A DNA stretch of 48,450 nt. Origin: Alphaproteobacteria bacterium. Lineage in GTDB: Bacteria; Pseudomonadota; Alphaproteobacteria; JAEULC01. The position numbers and the translations under genes are program-made. The stretch covers positions 13,046 to 61,495 of the forward strand of contig JAKLKW010000016.1 in the NCBI GenBank assembly GCA_023150455.1, read 5' to 3'. The notes beneath the pieces are model-generated. The model ran no database searches and had not been told where the DNA came from. It worked only from the letters and a program-made list of their open reading frames with translations. Positions within the stretch are counted from its first letter, which is position 1, and each line of letters starts with the position of its first letter. This document shows positions 32,485-40,457 of the stretch, in pieces.

Positions 32485-33786
32485 ATGTTGTACCATCTCC
32501 ACGAAATGCAGCATCTGGCCATGATGCCGGCACGCTTCGTCGCCGACATGATGCGCCACGGCCTGCGCAGCCCGTTCAACCCGATCGCCGGGACCAGCTT
32601 CGCGCGCCAAATCGGCTCGGCCGCCGAGGTGTTCTCGTCGATGACCCAGCGCTACGGCAAGCCGGCCTGGAACATCGACAGCGTCGAGATCGACGGCAAG
32701 GCGCGACCGGTGACCGAGGAGGTCATGATCCGGCGCAGCTACTGCCACCTGCTGCATTTCCGCCGCGAGGGCGTCAAGCGCGACGACCCGAAGCTGCTGA
32801 TCGTGGCGCCGCTCAGCGGCCACTTCGCCACGCTCTTGCGCGGCACGGTCGAGGGCCTGCTGCCGAACCACGACGTCTACATCACCGACTGGCTGGACTG
32901 CCGCCAGGTGCCGGTCAACATGGACCGGTTCAACCTCAACGACTACATCGACTACGTCATCGACTTCCTGCATTTCCTCGGCCCCAACACGCACGTGCTG
33001 GCGGTGTGCCAGCCGAGCGTGCCGGTCCTGGCGGCGGCGTCGGTCATGTCGGGCTGGGGCGACCTGTGCGCGCCGGCGAGCATGACCCTGATCGGCGGCC
33101 CGATCGACACGCGCGTCAACCCGACCGCGGTCAACAAGCTGGCCAAGGAACAGACGATCGAGTGGTTCGAGCAGAACGTGATCACCGAGGTGCCGCCGCC
33201 CTATGCCGGCGCGGGCCGCAAGGTCTATCCCGGGTTCATCCAGCTTACCAACTTCATCTCGATGAACTTCGACCGCCACATGGAGTCGATGGGCGAGCTG
33301 TTCGACCATCTCGTGCGCGGCGACGAGGAAGAGGCCGACAAGCGCCGCAGCTTCTACGAGGAATACCTCGCCGTCATGGACCTGCCGGCCGAGTTCTACC
33401 TGCAGACGGTCAAGACCGTGTTCCAGGACCACGCGCTGCCGAAGAACGAGATGGTCGCGCGCTGGCACCCCGTGCTGCCGGAGAAGATCAACCGCACCGC
33501 GATCCTGTGCGTCGAAGGCGAGCTCGACGACATCTCGGGCGTCGGCCAGACCAAGGCCACGCTGAAGCTGGCCAAGGGGCTGAGCCCGGACATGAAGCAG
33601 TATCACCTGCAGAAGGGCGTCGGGCATTACGGCGTGTTCAACGGCGGCCGCTTCCGCCGCGAGGTCGTGCCGGTGATCGCGTCCTTCATCCGCGCGCACG
33701 ATCTCGAGACCCGCGCGCGCAAGAACGGCCAGCGCAACGGCGCGCACCGCAACGGCATGGCGCGCAACGGCAAGCGCGCCGCCTAA
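32485..33786 (+). CDS. phaZ: Intracellular polyhydroxyalkanoate depolymerase
   Basis: 433 residues. MLYHLHEMQHLAMMPARFVA is the normal start of intracellular PhaZ enzymes, which mobilise stored PHA granules. The α/β-hydrolase nucleophile is a cysteine as in the Cupriavidus PhaZ1 group: Cys175 in VLAVCQPSVPVLAA. The acidic residue lies in VEGELDDISG (Asp348/349) and the catalytic His381 in GVGHYGVFNG. TDWLDCRQVPVNMDRFNLND is another family block. The C-terminus carries an unusual Arg/Lys-Asn-Gly repeated tail (KNGQRNGAHRNGMARNGKR), perhaps for granule or DNA/RNA contact. I choose ATG 32485 over ATG 32470 for homology and the AAAGGTG before it. Confidence 0.93.
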   Translation: MLYHLHEMQHLAMMPARFVADMMRHGLRSPFNPIAGTSFARQIGSAAEVFSSMTQRYGKPAWNIDSVEIDGKARPVTEEVMIRRSYCHLLHFRREGVKRDDPKLLIVAPLSGHFATLLRGTVEGLLPNHDVYITDWLDCRQVPVNMDRFNLNDYIDYVIDFLHFLGPNTHVLAVCQPSVPVLAAASVMSGWGDLCAPASMTLIGGPIDTRVNPTAVNKLAKEQTIEWFEQNVITEVPPPYAGAGRKVYPGFIQLTNFISMNFDRHMESMGELFDHLVRGDEEEADKRRSFYEEYLAVMDLPAEFYLQTVKTVFQDHALPKNEMVARWHPVLPEKINRTAILCVEGELDDISGVGQTKATLKLAKGLSPDMKQYHLQKGVGHYGVFNGGRFRREVVPVIASFIRAHDLETRARKNGQRNGAHRNGMARNGKRAA

Positions 33787-33857
33787 GTTCAGCCGCCGCC
33801 CGCTAAGCTCCTGATATCGCCCGGCCCTGCCCGGGTAGGGCCAAGCTGTGACCACAG

Positions 33858-33880
33858 GGCCGGGTGATGGCAACCCGGCC
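33858..33880 (+). terminator. Hairpin after phaZ
   Basis: GGCCGGGT-GATGGCA-ACCCGGCC is a perfect 8-bp stem with a 7-base loop 72 bases after the phaZ stop, without a clear T-run. A second stem (GGCCCTGCCCGGGTAGGGCC) lies just before it at about 33823-33842. Confidence 0.5.
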
Positions 33881-33932
33881 TGCATACTGGTAGTTTATAC
33901 GAGGGGGAGAAACAGCGGCGGGTCTTGCCGTC

Positions 33933-34199
33933 ATGCGTACGGCCGCGACCATTGCTTTGGCGGTGCTGCTGGCCTGGGCCGGTACGGCGCGGGCAGCCGA
34001 ACCGCTGCCGCCCGACGACGCGGGCGCTCCGGCGCCGATCGCCGCAGCGGACTCGACCGCCGTGCCCGACCCGGGCGCACCGCCGCGGCCGGCCAAGCGC
34101 CGCCTCGATCCCGCGGCCTGCGCCGAGCTGTGCCGCTTCTTCGAGCGGATGTGGTCGCTGGAGAAGCGCCCGCCCGAGCCGCCCGTCCCGACGAGCTGA
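33933..34199 (+). CDS. Small exported proline/alanine-rich protein
   Basis: 88 residues. MRTAATIALAVLLAWAGTAR followed by AAEP is a good Sec signal with cleavage near residue 21-22. The mature part is mostly disordered and Pro/Ala-rich (PLPPDDAGAPAP; PDPGAPPRPAKRR), then a short helix with two cysteines (DPAACAELCRFFERMW) that could form a disulfide. I do not recognise it. It has its own AT-rich upstream region (TAGTTTATACGAGGGGGAG). Confidence 0.6.
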   Translation: MRTAATIALAVLLAWAGTARAAEPLPPDDAGAPAPIAAADSTAVPDPGAPPRPAKRRLDPAACAELCRFFERMWSLEKRPPEPPVPTS

Positions 34200-34340
34200 T
34201 TTGTCGCGCGTCGCGCCGCGACGGCCGGAGCACTCGACTCGGGCCGCGTCCCCGGCGCATTATCGCCGAAGGCCGGCAAGCGGCCGCGGGGCGCTTCGCG
34301 TCCCTGCTTGGGGGATCCATTGGACGGAGGGAGACCGGGA

Positions 34341-35318
34341 ATGATGGCGGTTACACGCGGGCTTCGTGCCTTTGTGCTGGCGGGCGTCGCGAGCCTGGCG
34401 CTGGCGGCCTCGGCGGGCGCGCAGACCATCGAGTTCGTCGCGGGGCAGCTGGGCGGCGGCTGGTACGTCATGTCGACGGGCATGGCGAAGCTGATGCAGG
34501 ACAAGAACCCGGGCCTGCAGGTCAAGGTCGTGCCGGGCGGCGGCACGGCCAACCCGACCAAGGTCGAGCAGGGCCAGAGCCAGCTCGGCATGGGGCTCGA
34601 CATCTTCGCCAAGGCGGCGCATGACGGCACCGGCATCTACACCGGCAAGCCGCACAAGAAGCTGCGCATGGTCGGGCAGAGCTTCTCCGACAACTACCTG
34701 CACTTCCTGCGCGCCGCCGGCGCACCCGAGACGCTCGATTCGATCATGAAGAAGAAGGACATCAAGATCGGCGTCACCAAGGCGGGATCGTCGGACGAGA
34801 TGACCTACCGCTTCGTGATGGAGCACTACGGCCAGTCCTACGACAAGCTGCGCGGCAACGGCTGGAAGATCGTGCAGGGCGACTACAACGAGCTGGCCTC
34901 GGCCTACAAGGACAAGCAGGTCGACTACATGTTCATCGTGCTGGGCATCCCCGGCGCGGCGGTGATCGACATGGCCAAGGGGCGCAAGGCCGAGCTGATG
35001 CCGTGGCCCGAAGAGCTGGCCTCGTCGCTGGCGAAGAAGTACGGCTACTCGCGCGGCGCCTTCCCGAAGACGACCTACCCGGACGCGCAGAAGGCCGACG
35101 TGCCGACCATCATCATGGCGACGACCCTGATGACCAGCGCGGACGTGCCGGACGACGTCATCTACAAGGTCACCAAGACCTTGTGCGAGAACACGGCCGA
35201 GCTGCCGAAGATCCACGCCAGCATGTCCGTCTTCGACTGCAAGACCGCGGTGAAGACGCAGCCGATCCCGGTGCACCCGGGCGCGGCGAAGTACTTCAAG
35301 GAAAAGGGCTTGATGTAG
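34341..35318 (+). CDS. TAXI family TRAP transporter substrate-binding protein
   Basis: 325 residues. A signal peptide (AFVLAGVASLALAASAGAQ) exports it. FVAGQLGGGWYVMSTGMAKL, VKVVPGGGTANPTKVEQGQS and QLGMGLDIFAKAAHDG match the TAXI (TRAP-associated extracytoplasmic immunogenic) family, which captures carboxylates such as glutamate or 2-oxoglutarate-like acids. The later part VGQSFSDNYLHFL, VTKAGSSDEMTYRFV and QVDYMFIVLGIPGAAVIDMA is family-typical. The start at ATG 34341 follows GGAGGGAGACCGGG. First gene of an operon with the fused TRAP permease and MmgE/PrpD; ligand unknown. Confidence 0.93.
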   Translation: MMAVTRGLRAFVLAGVASLALAASAGAQTIEFVAGQLGGGWYVMSTGMAKLMQDKNPGLQVKVVPGGGTANPTKVEQGQSQLGMGLDIFAKAAHDGTGIYTGKPHKKLRMVGQSFSDNYLHFLRAAGAPETLDSIMKKKDIKIGVTKAGSSDEMTYRFVMEHYGQSYDKLRGNGWKIVQGDYNELASAYKDKQVDYMFIVLGIPGAAVIDMAKGRKAELMPWPEELASSLAKKYGYSRGAFPKTTYPDAQKADVPTIIMATTLMTSADVPDDVIYKVTKTLCENTAELPKIHASMSVFDCKTAVKTQPIPVHPGAAKYFKEKGLM

Positions 35319-35324
35319 GCCTGG

Positions 35325-35360
35325 GCGGCGGCCGGGCCGGCGCTCCGCCCCGGCCGCCGC
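35325..35360 (+). promoter_or_regulatory. Intercistronic stem-loop after the TAXI binding-protein gene
   Basis: GCGGCGGCCGGG (35325-35336) pairs perfectly over 12 bp with CCCGGCCGCCGC (35349-35360), loop 12 bases. It sits 7 bases after the binding-protein stop and ends 32 bases before the permease start. Such stems often protect the upstream message and lower permease output; that role is inferred. Confidence 0.6.
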
Positions 35361-35392
35361 TCCCTTGAACGGGGGTCCGAGCTTTGCGGGAT

Positions 35393-37285
35393 ATGAAGGG
35401 GCCGATCGCCCTCGCCATCGGGCTGTGGGCAGCGGCCGCGGCGCTGTTCCATCTGTGGACGGCCGGGTTCGGCTTCTTCGAGCCGCGCACCCAGCGCTCG
35501 TTCCATCTCATGTTCCTGCTGCCGCTCGCGTTCCTGCTGTTCCCGGCGCATCCGAAGCGCTCGCCGGCGGAGCGGCCGTCGCTGCTCGACTGGGTCATGG
35601 CCGCGGCCGCCGTGGCGGTGAACTACTATTCCTACTGGGAAGCCAACCGCATCAACCTGCGCTTCGAGAACGTCGACGCGCTGACGCCGGGCGAATGGGT
35701 CGCGGGCACGGTCGCCACGCTGCTGGTGATCGAGGCCCTGCGCCGCGCCGTCACGCCGGTGCTGGCCGGGCTGCTGGTCCTCGGCATCGCCTACCTGTTC
35801 GTCACCGAGTACATGCCCGGCATGCTGAACTACCGCGACATGTCGACGTCCGAGATCGTCGAGTCGATGTTCCTGCTGAACGGCATGGGCATGTACGGCT
35901 CGATCACCGGCATCTCGGCGACGCTGGTGGCGATCTTCATCGTGTTCGGCGCCTTCGTCGACGCCAGCGGCGTCGGCCGGCTGTTCCACAATCTCGGCAC
36001 GCGGCTGACCGGGCGCCAGGCCGGCGGGCCGGCCAAGGTGGCGGTCGTGTCGTCGGCGCTGTTCGGCACGATCAGCGGCTCGTCGACGGCCAATGTGTTC
36101 ACGACCGGCTCCTTCACCATCCCGGCGATGATCCGGCTGGGCTATCCGCGCCACTTCGCCGGCGGAGTCGAGGCCGCCGCCAGCGTCGGCGGCCAGATCA
36201 TGCCGCCGGTCATGGGCGCCGGCGCGTTCGTGATGGCCGAGATCACCAACATCCCGTATTCGCGCATCATCCTTGCCGCCTTCCTGGGCGCGGTCTGCTA
36301 CTTCTTCATGATCCTGGTGAACGTGCATTTCGAGGCGCGGCGCCTGCGCCTCAAGGGCGTCGATCCGCGCGACATCCCGGCCTGGAACACGGTCGTCGCC
36401 GACCTCCACCTGCTGCTTCCGGTGCTCGTCCTGCTCGGCCTGCTGTTCGTCGACTACTCGCCGCACTATGCCGGGTTCTGCTCGATCGTCACCGTCGTGC
36501 TGACGAGCTGGCTCAGAAGCGGCACGCGCATGGGCCCGCGCAGCCTGTGGACGGCGCTGGTCGCCGCCGGCAAGAACATGGTGATCGTGGCGCTGGCCTG
36601 CGCCGGCGCCGGCATGTTCGTCGCCTGCCTGACCGTGACCGGCTTCGTCATCGCGCTGTCCACGACCATCACCTCGCTGTCGCAGGGCAACATCCTGCTG
36701 GCCGGGCTGCTGCTGATGGTCACGACCCTGATCCTCGGCATGGGCGTGCCGACCACCGCGGCCTACATCATCGGCGCGGCGATCGGCGCGCCGATCCTGA
36801 TCGGCATGAACGTGCCGGTGCTGGCGGCGCATCTCTTCGTGTTCTATTTCGCGATCCTGGCCGACGCGACGCCGCCGGTCTCGACCGCGTCCTACGCGGC
36901 GGCGTCGATCGCCAAGACCGGGCCGATCAAGACCGGCGTCTCGGCCTTCCGCCTGGCGCTGGCCGGGTTCGTCGTCGGCTTCAGCTATCTCTATACGCCG
37001 AGCCTGCTGATGGAGGGCCCGGCGCTGGAAATCTTCGGCCAGATCCTGGTCAACCTGATCGGGCTGACGATCGTCGCCATCGGCCTGTCGGGCTACGGCG
37101 GCGGGCCGATCGCGCTGCCGCTGCGCGCCATCCTGATCCTGGCCGGGCTGCTGCTGGCGCTGCTGGAGACCTGGAACGTGTGGCCGCGCGTGCTGATCGA
37201 GATCCTGCTGCTTGGCGCGCTGTTCGCGGCGCCGCAGTGGTTCGGCAAGCCGTATCCGGCCGAGGCCGCGGGAGACGGGCGATGA
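35393..37285 (+). CDS. TRAP transporter fused permease (DctQM, TAXI type)
   Basis: 630 residues with about 16-17 hydrophobic segments: a short N-terminal DctQ-like part (to ~170) fused to the large DctM channel. SGSSTANVFTTGSFTIPAMI, SVGGQIMPPVMGAGAFVMAE, ILGMGVPTTAAYIIGAAIGA and FYFAILADATPPVSTASYAA are signature DctM motifs. It transports the TAXI ligand driven by Na+ or H+. Start at ATG 35393; TTG 35384 is three codons earlier and nearer GGGGG. The stop overlaps the MmgE/PrpD start (ATGA), so uptake and that enzyme are co-expressed. Confidence 0.94.
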   Translation: MKGPIALAIGLWAAAAALFHLWTAGFGFFEPRTQRSFHLMFLLPLAFLLFPAHPKRSPAERPSLLDWVMAAAAVAVNYYSYWEANRINLRFENVDALTPGEWVAGTVATLLVIEALRRAVTPVLAGLLVLGIAYLFVTEYMPGMLNYRDMSTSEIVESMFLLNGMGMYGSITGISATLVAIFIVFGAFVDASGVGRLFHNLGTRLTGRQAGGPAKVAVVSSALFGTISGSSTANVFTTGSFTIPAMIRLGYPRHFAGGVEAAASVGGQIMPPVMGAGAFVMAEITNIPYSRIILAAFLGAVCYFFMILVNVHFEARRLRLKGVDPRDIPAWNTVVADLHLLLPVLVLLGLLFVDYSPHYAGFCSIVTVVLTSWLRSGTRMGPRSLWTALVAAGKNMVIVALACAGAGMFVACLTVTGFVIALSTTITSLSQGNILLAGLLLMVTTLILGMGVPTTAAYIIGAAIGAPILIGMNVPVLAAHLFVFYFAILADATPPVSTASYAAASIAKTGPIKTGVSAFRLALAGFVVGFSYLYTPSLLMEGPALEIFGQILVNLIGLTIVAIGLSGYGGGPIALPLRAILILAGLLLALLETWNVWPRVLIEILLLGALFAAPQWFGKPYPAEAAGDGR

Positions 37286-38673
37286 CCGAGCACGGCGCCA
37301 ACGCGAAGCTGACCCAGGCGCTCGCCGGGTTCGTCGCGCGCTTCGACCCGGACCGCGTGCCCGACCCGTTGCGCGCCATGACGCTGACCGTCGCGCGCGA
37401 CGGGATCGGCGCGCTGCTCGCGGCGGCCAATCCCAGGTTCTCGACCGGGCGGCTGATCGCCGGCTTCGCCGAAGACCAGGGCGGCAGGCCCGAGTCGAGC
37501 GTCGTCGGCCACGGCTTCAAGACCGGCGCCGTGCACGCGGCGCTCGCCAACGGCACGATGGGCTATGCCTGCGACTTCGAGCCGCATCATCCCGAGGCGA
37601 TCCTGCACCCGGTCGCGATCATGGTGCCGACGGCGCTCGCCGTGGCCGAGCGGACGGCTGCGTCGGGCCGGCGTTTCTTAAGCGCGGTCGCGCTGGGCTG
37701 CGAGGTCGAGTACCGCGTCTCGATGGCGATCGGGCCGGTGCAGATGTACGACCTCGGCTTCCATCCCTCGGCCGTCGCCGGCTGCTTCGGCGCGACCGCC
37801 ACGGCCGCGTATCTTCTGGGCCTCGACGCCGAGGCCTGCGTGCGCGCCTTCGGCCTGGCCGGCTGCCAGGCCTCGGGCATGATGGCGTGGGAGAGCGACC
37901 CGACCGAGAACGCGCGGCCGTTCCAGATGGGCATGGCCGCGCGCAACGGCGTGACCGCTGCGCTGCTGGCCAAGACGGGATTCGGCGGGCCGAGCGCGAT
38001 CTTCGACCACGGCCACACCGTGTTCCGCGCCTTCAGCCGCGGGCCGAAGCCGGAGCTGCTGGTCAAGGACCTCGGCGAGCGCTGGGACGGGGTGATGGAG
38101 CTGGCGATCAAGCCCCATGCCAGCGTGTCGTTCCTGCATCCCGCGCTCGACGCGCTGCTGGCGCTCGTGCGCGAGCACGACCTCAAGCCCGCCGATGTCG
38201 AGAGCGTCACGCTGCGCTTTCCGCGCTCGGGCGTGCATTGCGTCGACGGCAATCCGCTCAAGAGCCATTGCGCGCAGTACATCCTGCCGATCGCGATCGC
38301 CAAGCGCGAGGTCGCCGTGCCCGACCTGTTCGCCGACGCGCGCCTGACCGATCCCGAGATCGCCGAGCTGGCGCGGCGCACCACGGTCGTCGCCGACGAC
38401 GAGCTCAACAAGCTGTTCCCGGATTTCTACGCCTCGATCATCCAGATCAGGACGCGCGACGGAAAGGTGCTCGAGCGTCGTCAGGACGTCGCGCGCGGCT
38501 ATCCCGAGAGCCCGATGATGCCGGCCGAGCTCGAGACGAAATTCCGCCGCCTGGTGAGCTCGGTGGCGTCGCCGGCGCGGATGGCCGCGCTGGAGAAGGC
38601 GATCGCGGGGCTCGATGCGGCGAAGGACGTGACGGCGCTGGCGGCGCTGCTGTCGGCGAAGCCGGACGCGTAG
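37282..38673 (+). CDS. MmgE/PrpD family protein
   Basis: 463 residues. HGFKTGAVHAALANGTMGYA then CDFEPHHPEAILHPVAIMVP is the active-site region (family HD/HPG-type motif, here PHHPEAILHP). GFHPSAVAGCFGATATAAYL and GLAGCQASGMMAWE follow, with IKPHASVSFLHPALDALL in the second domain. Family members are 2-methylcitrate dehydratase, cis-aconitate decarboxylase and iminodisuccinate epimerase, all acting on tri- or dicarboxylates. Coupled to the TAXI/TRAP permease through an ATGA overlap, so its substrate is probably the imported acid. It converges with the aconitase X genes. Confidence 0.92.
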   Translation: MTEHGANAKLTQALAGFVARFDPDRVPDPLRAMTLTVARDGIGALLAAANPRFSTGRLIAGFAEDQGGRPESSVVGHGFKTGAVHAALANGTMGYACDFEPHHPEAILHPVAIMVPTALAVAERTAASGRRFLSAVALGCEVEYRVSMAIGPVQMYDLGFHPSAVAGCFGATATAAYLLGLDAEACVRAFGLAGCQASGMMAWESDPTENARPFQMGMAARNGVTAALLAKTGFGGPSAIFDHGHTVFRAFSRGPKPELLVKDLGERWDGVMELAIKPHASVSFLHPALDALLALVREHDLKPADVESVTLRFPRSGVHCVDGNPLKSHCAQYILPIAIAKREVAVPDLFADARLTDPEIAELARRTTVVADDELNKLFPDFYASIIQIRTRDGKVLERRQDVARGYPESPMMPAELETKFRRLVSSVASPARMAALEKAIAGLDAAKDVTALAALLSAKPDA

Positions 38674-38677
38674 GCGA

Positions 38678-39100
38678 TCAGTTCCGCCCGCGCACGGTGA
38701 TCGTCCCCGCCTTGCCGTCCACCGTCACGACGTCGCCGTTCTCGATCGTCTTCAGCACGTCCTCGTCGGCTTCGCACACGACCGGGATCTTCGCGAGGAT
38801 CGCGCCCTGCACCACCGACGGGTCGGGCAGCACGCGGGCGACGAGCGCTATCGGGTGCGTGTTGTGCTTGTAGAGCTGGTAGAGGAAGCGCCAGGCGCCG
38901 GCCGAGCCCATCGAGCCGGGGAAGACCAGGACCGTGCCGCCGAGGCGCCTGCCCTTCACGCTCGGCAGCTCGCCCACGATCTCGCCCGTCGTGATGGCGA
39001 CGTCGCCGAGGAACGACACCGGCTCCTGCGCCACCAGCGCCGGGCCGCTGACGGTGCCCTCGACCAGGCCGCGGGCGCGGATGACGCGCGGCGCGCTCAT
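38678..39100 (-). CDS. Aconitase X small (swivel domain) subunit
   Basis: 140 residues of the DUF126/aconitase X swivel family. SAPRVIRARGLVEGTVSGPA begins the swivel domain; GRRLGGTVLVFPGSMGSAGA has the Ser that contributes to the aconitase active site, and AILAKIPVVCEADEDVLKTI with GDVVTVDGKAGTITVRG complete it. It forms a complex with the large subunit encoded just upstream; its ATG overlaps that gene's stop. Type II (two-subunit) AcnX enzymes dehydrate substrates such as cis-3-hydroxy-L-proline. Confidence 0.9.
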   Translation of the reverse strand: MSAPRVIRARGLVEGTVSGPALVAQEPVSFLGDVAITTGEIVGELPSVKGRRLGGTVLVFPGSMGSAGAWRFLYQLYKHNTHPIALVARVLPDPSVVQGAILAKIPVVCEADEDVLKTIENGDVVTVDGKAGTITVRGRN

Positions 39101-40359
39101 GGGTAGCGCGGCACGAAGCGGCCGGTGAGCGCCGTTTCGATCGCCTTCTCGGTGCTGGTCAGGAGCGTCGGACAGCGGATCATGTCGCGCACGTACTTGG
39201 CCTGCTTGGCCGAATCGAGCACGATGCCGCGCAAGCTGGGCGGCTCGACGCCAAGCGCCGGGTCGGGCGAGGCGGTGCGGGCGAAATGGCACGACATCGG
39301 GCAGGTGTCGGAGATCACCTTGGCGCCGGCCTTCTCCAAGGTCGCGACATAGCCCGCCTCTGCCGCCATGTTGCGCACGCTGCGGCTGGTCGTGACCCAC
39401 AGCTCGACGCCGGCCGCGACCTTCCTGCCGTCGAGCAGCGCGGCGTACTGCTTCATCTCCTCGTAGGAAGCGTGCGGGCAGCCGACATGCACGAGGTCGA
39501 AATCGGAGCCGTCGCTGAACTGCGCGTAGGTCTCGCGGATGCCCTGCTCGTCGGCGACGATCAGGTCGTTCGGCCGCCTGCCGGTGAAGGCCTGCTCGGA
39601 CGTGGCGTAGGGCGGCGTGACGCCGGGCACGATGAACATGGAGATGCCGCCCGACGTGCCCATGGCGGCGCCGAGCGCGTCGAGCTGGTCGAGCGTCGGG
39701 CGGCGCTTGAACCCGTCGAACACGGCGACGCCGCCGCCGACCTGCTTGCCGACATGGAAGCCCAGGGCCGAGAAATCGCTGACGTTCCCGGGCTCCACGC
39801 GCACGTCGACGCGATGCGTGCCGACGCGCTGCTCGTCCAGGTGATAGCCGAAGCGCGGGTAGCGCCCGGCGATCGCCGCGTAGACGGCGAAGAAGCCGTC
39901 GCGGTTCGAGCGCGCGCCGAGCACCGAGTTGCAGAAGATGGTCACGGTCGATTCGATCGAGACCATGTGCGTGTTCCAGGTCGGCCAGTGGCCGGCCCAG
40001 TAGGGCGTGCAGGTGAAGGCGCAGGCGCTGCCCATGGCCTTGTGCGCCCCGGCGGCGCGCTGCTGCAGGAGCGCCAGCTTCTCGGGCGCCCCCGTCTGGC
40101 GCCAGTTCACCAGGTCGGCGTTGGCGATGTTGGCCGAGGACGGCACCGCCACGGTGGCGCCGAGCGCCGCCAGCTCCTCCATCAGCTCGACGTCGTCCTT
40201 GTACATGGCCATGCCGGCATGGATATGGGCGTAGCCGATATCGACCAGGTCGGGCGCGCCATAGGCGCGGCCGAGCGTGACCAGCCCGTCCATGGCGCGG
40301 CGCCTGGCCTCGCCGTGGCGGCCTTCCAGCATCTCCTGGTCGAGGCGCGACAATTTCAT
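39097..40359 (-). CDS. Aconitase X large (catalytic) subunit
   Basis: 420 residues of the DUF521/AcnX catalytic family. MKLSRLDQEMLEGRHGEARR is the family N-terminus. VPSSANIANADL, SACAFTCTPYWAGHWPTWNT and GGISMFIVPG are active-site regions. DTCPMSCHFAR includes cysteines likely to hold the iron-sulfur cluster. Characterised relatives are cis-3-hydroxy-L-proline dehydratases of proteobacteria and mevalonate-5-phosphate dehydratase of archaea; which substrate applies here is not decided by the sequence. The start at ATG 40359 is 98 bases from the divergent TPP-enzyme gene, so both probably share one regulatory region. Confidence 0.92.
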   Translation of the reverse strand: MKLSRLDQEMLEGRHGEARRRAMDGLVTLGRAYGAPDLVDIGYAHIHAGMAMYKDDVELMEELAALGATVAVPSSANIANADLVNWRQTGAPEKLALLQQRAAGAHKAMGSACAFTCTPYWAGHWPTWNTHMVSIESTVTIFCNSVLGARSNRDGFFAVYAAIAGRYPRFGYHLDEQRVGTHRVDVRVEPGNVSDFSALGFHVGKQVGGGVAVFDGFKRRPTLDQLDALGAAMGTSGGISMFIVPGVTPPYATSEQAFTGRRPNDLIVADEQGIRETYAQFSDGSDFDLVHVGCPHASYEEMKQYAALLDGRKVAAGVELWVTTSRSVRNMAAEAGYVATLEKAGAKVISDTCPMSCHFARTASPDPALGVEPPSLRGIVLDSAKQAKYVRDMIRCPTLLTSTEKAIETALTGRFVPRYP

Positions 40360-40457
40360 AGGGGCAGAATACCATGAACGCGATTGTCGGGACGACCCTG
40401 CCTGGGCTGTAATGCCGGCCCGAAAATCGCGGTCCGAGGCCGAGAGGAACAACGAAA

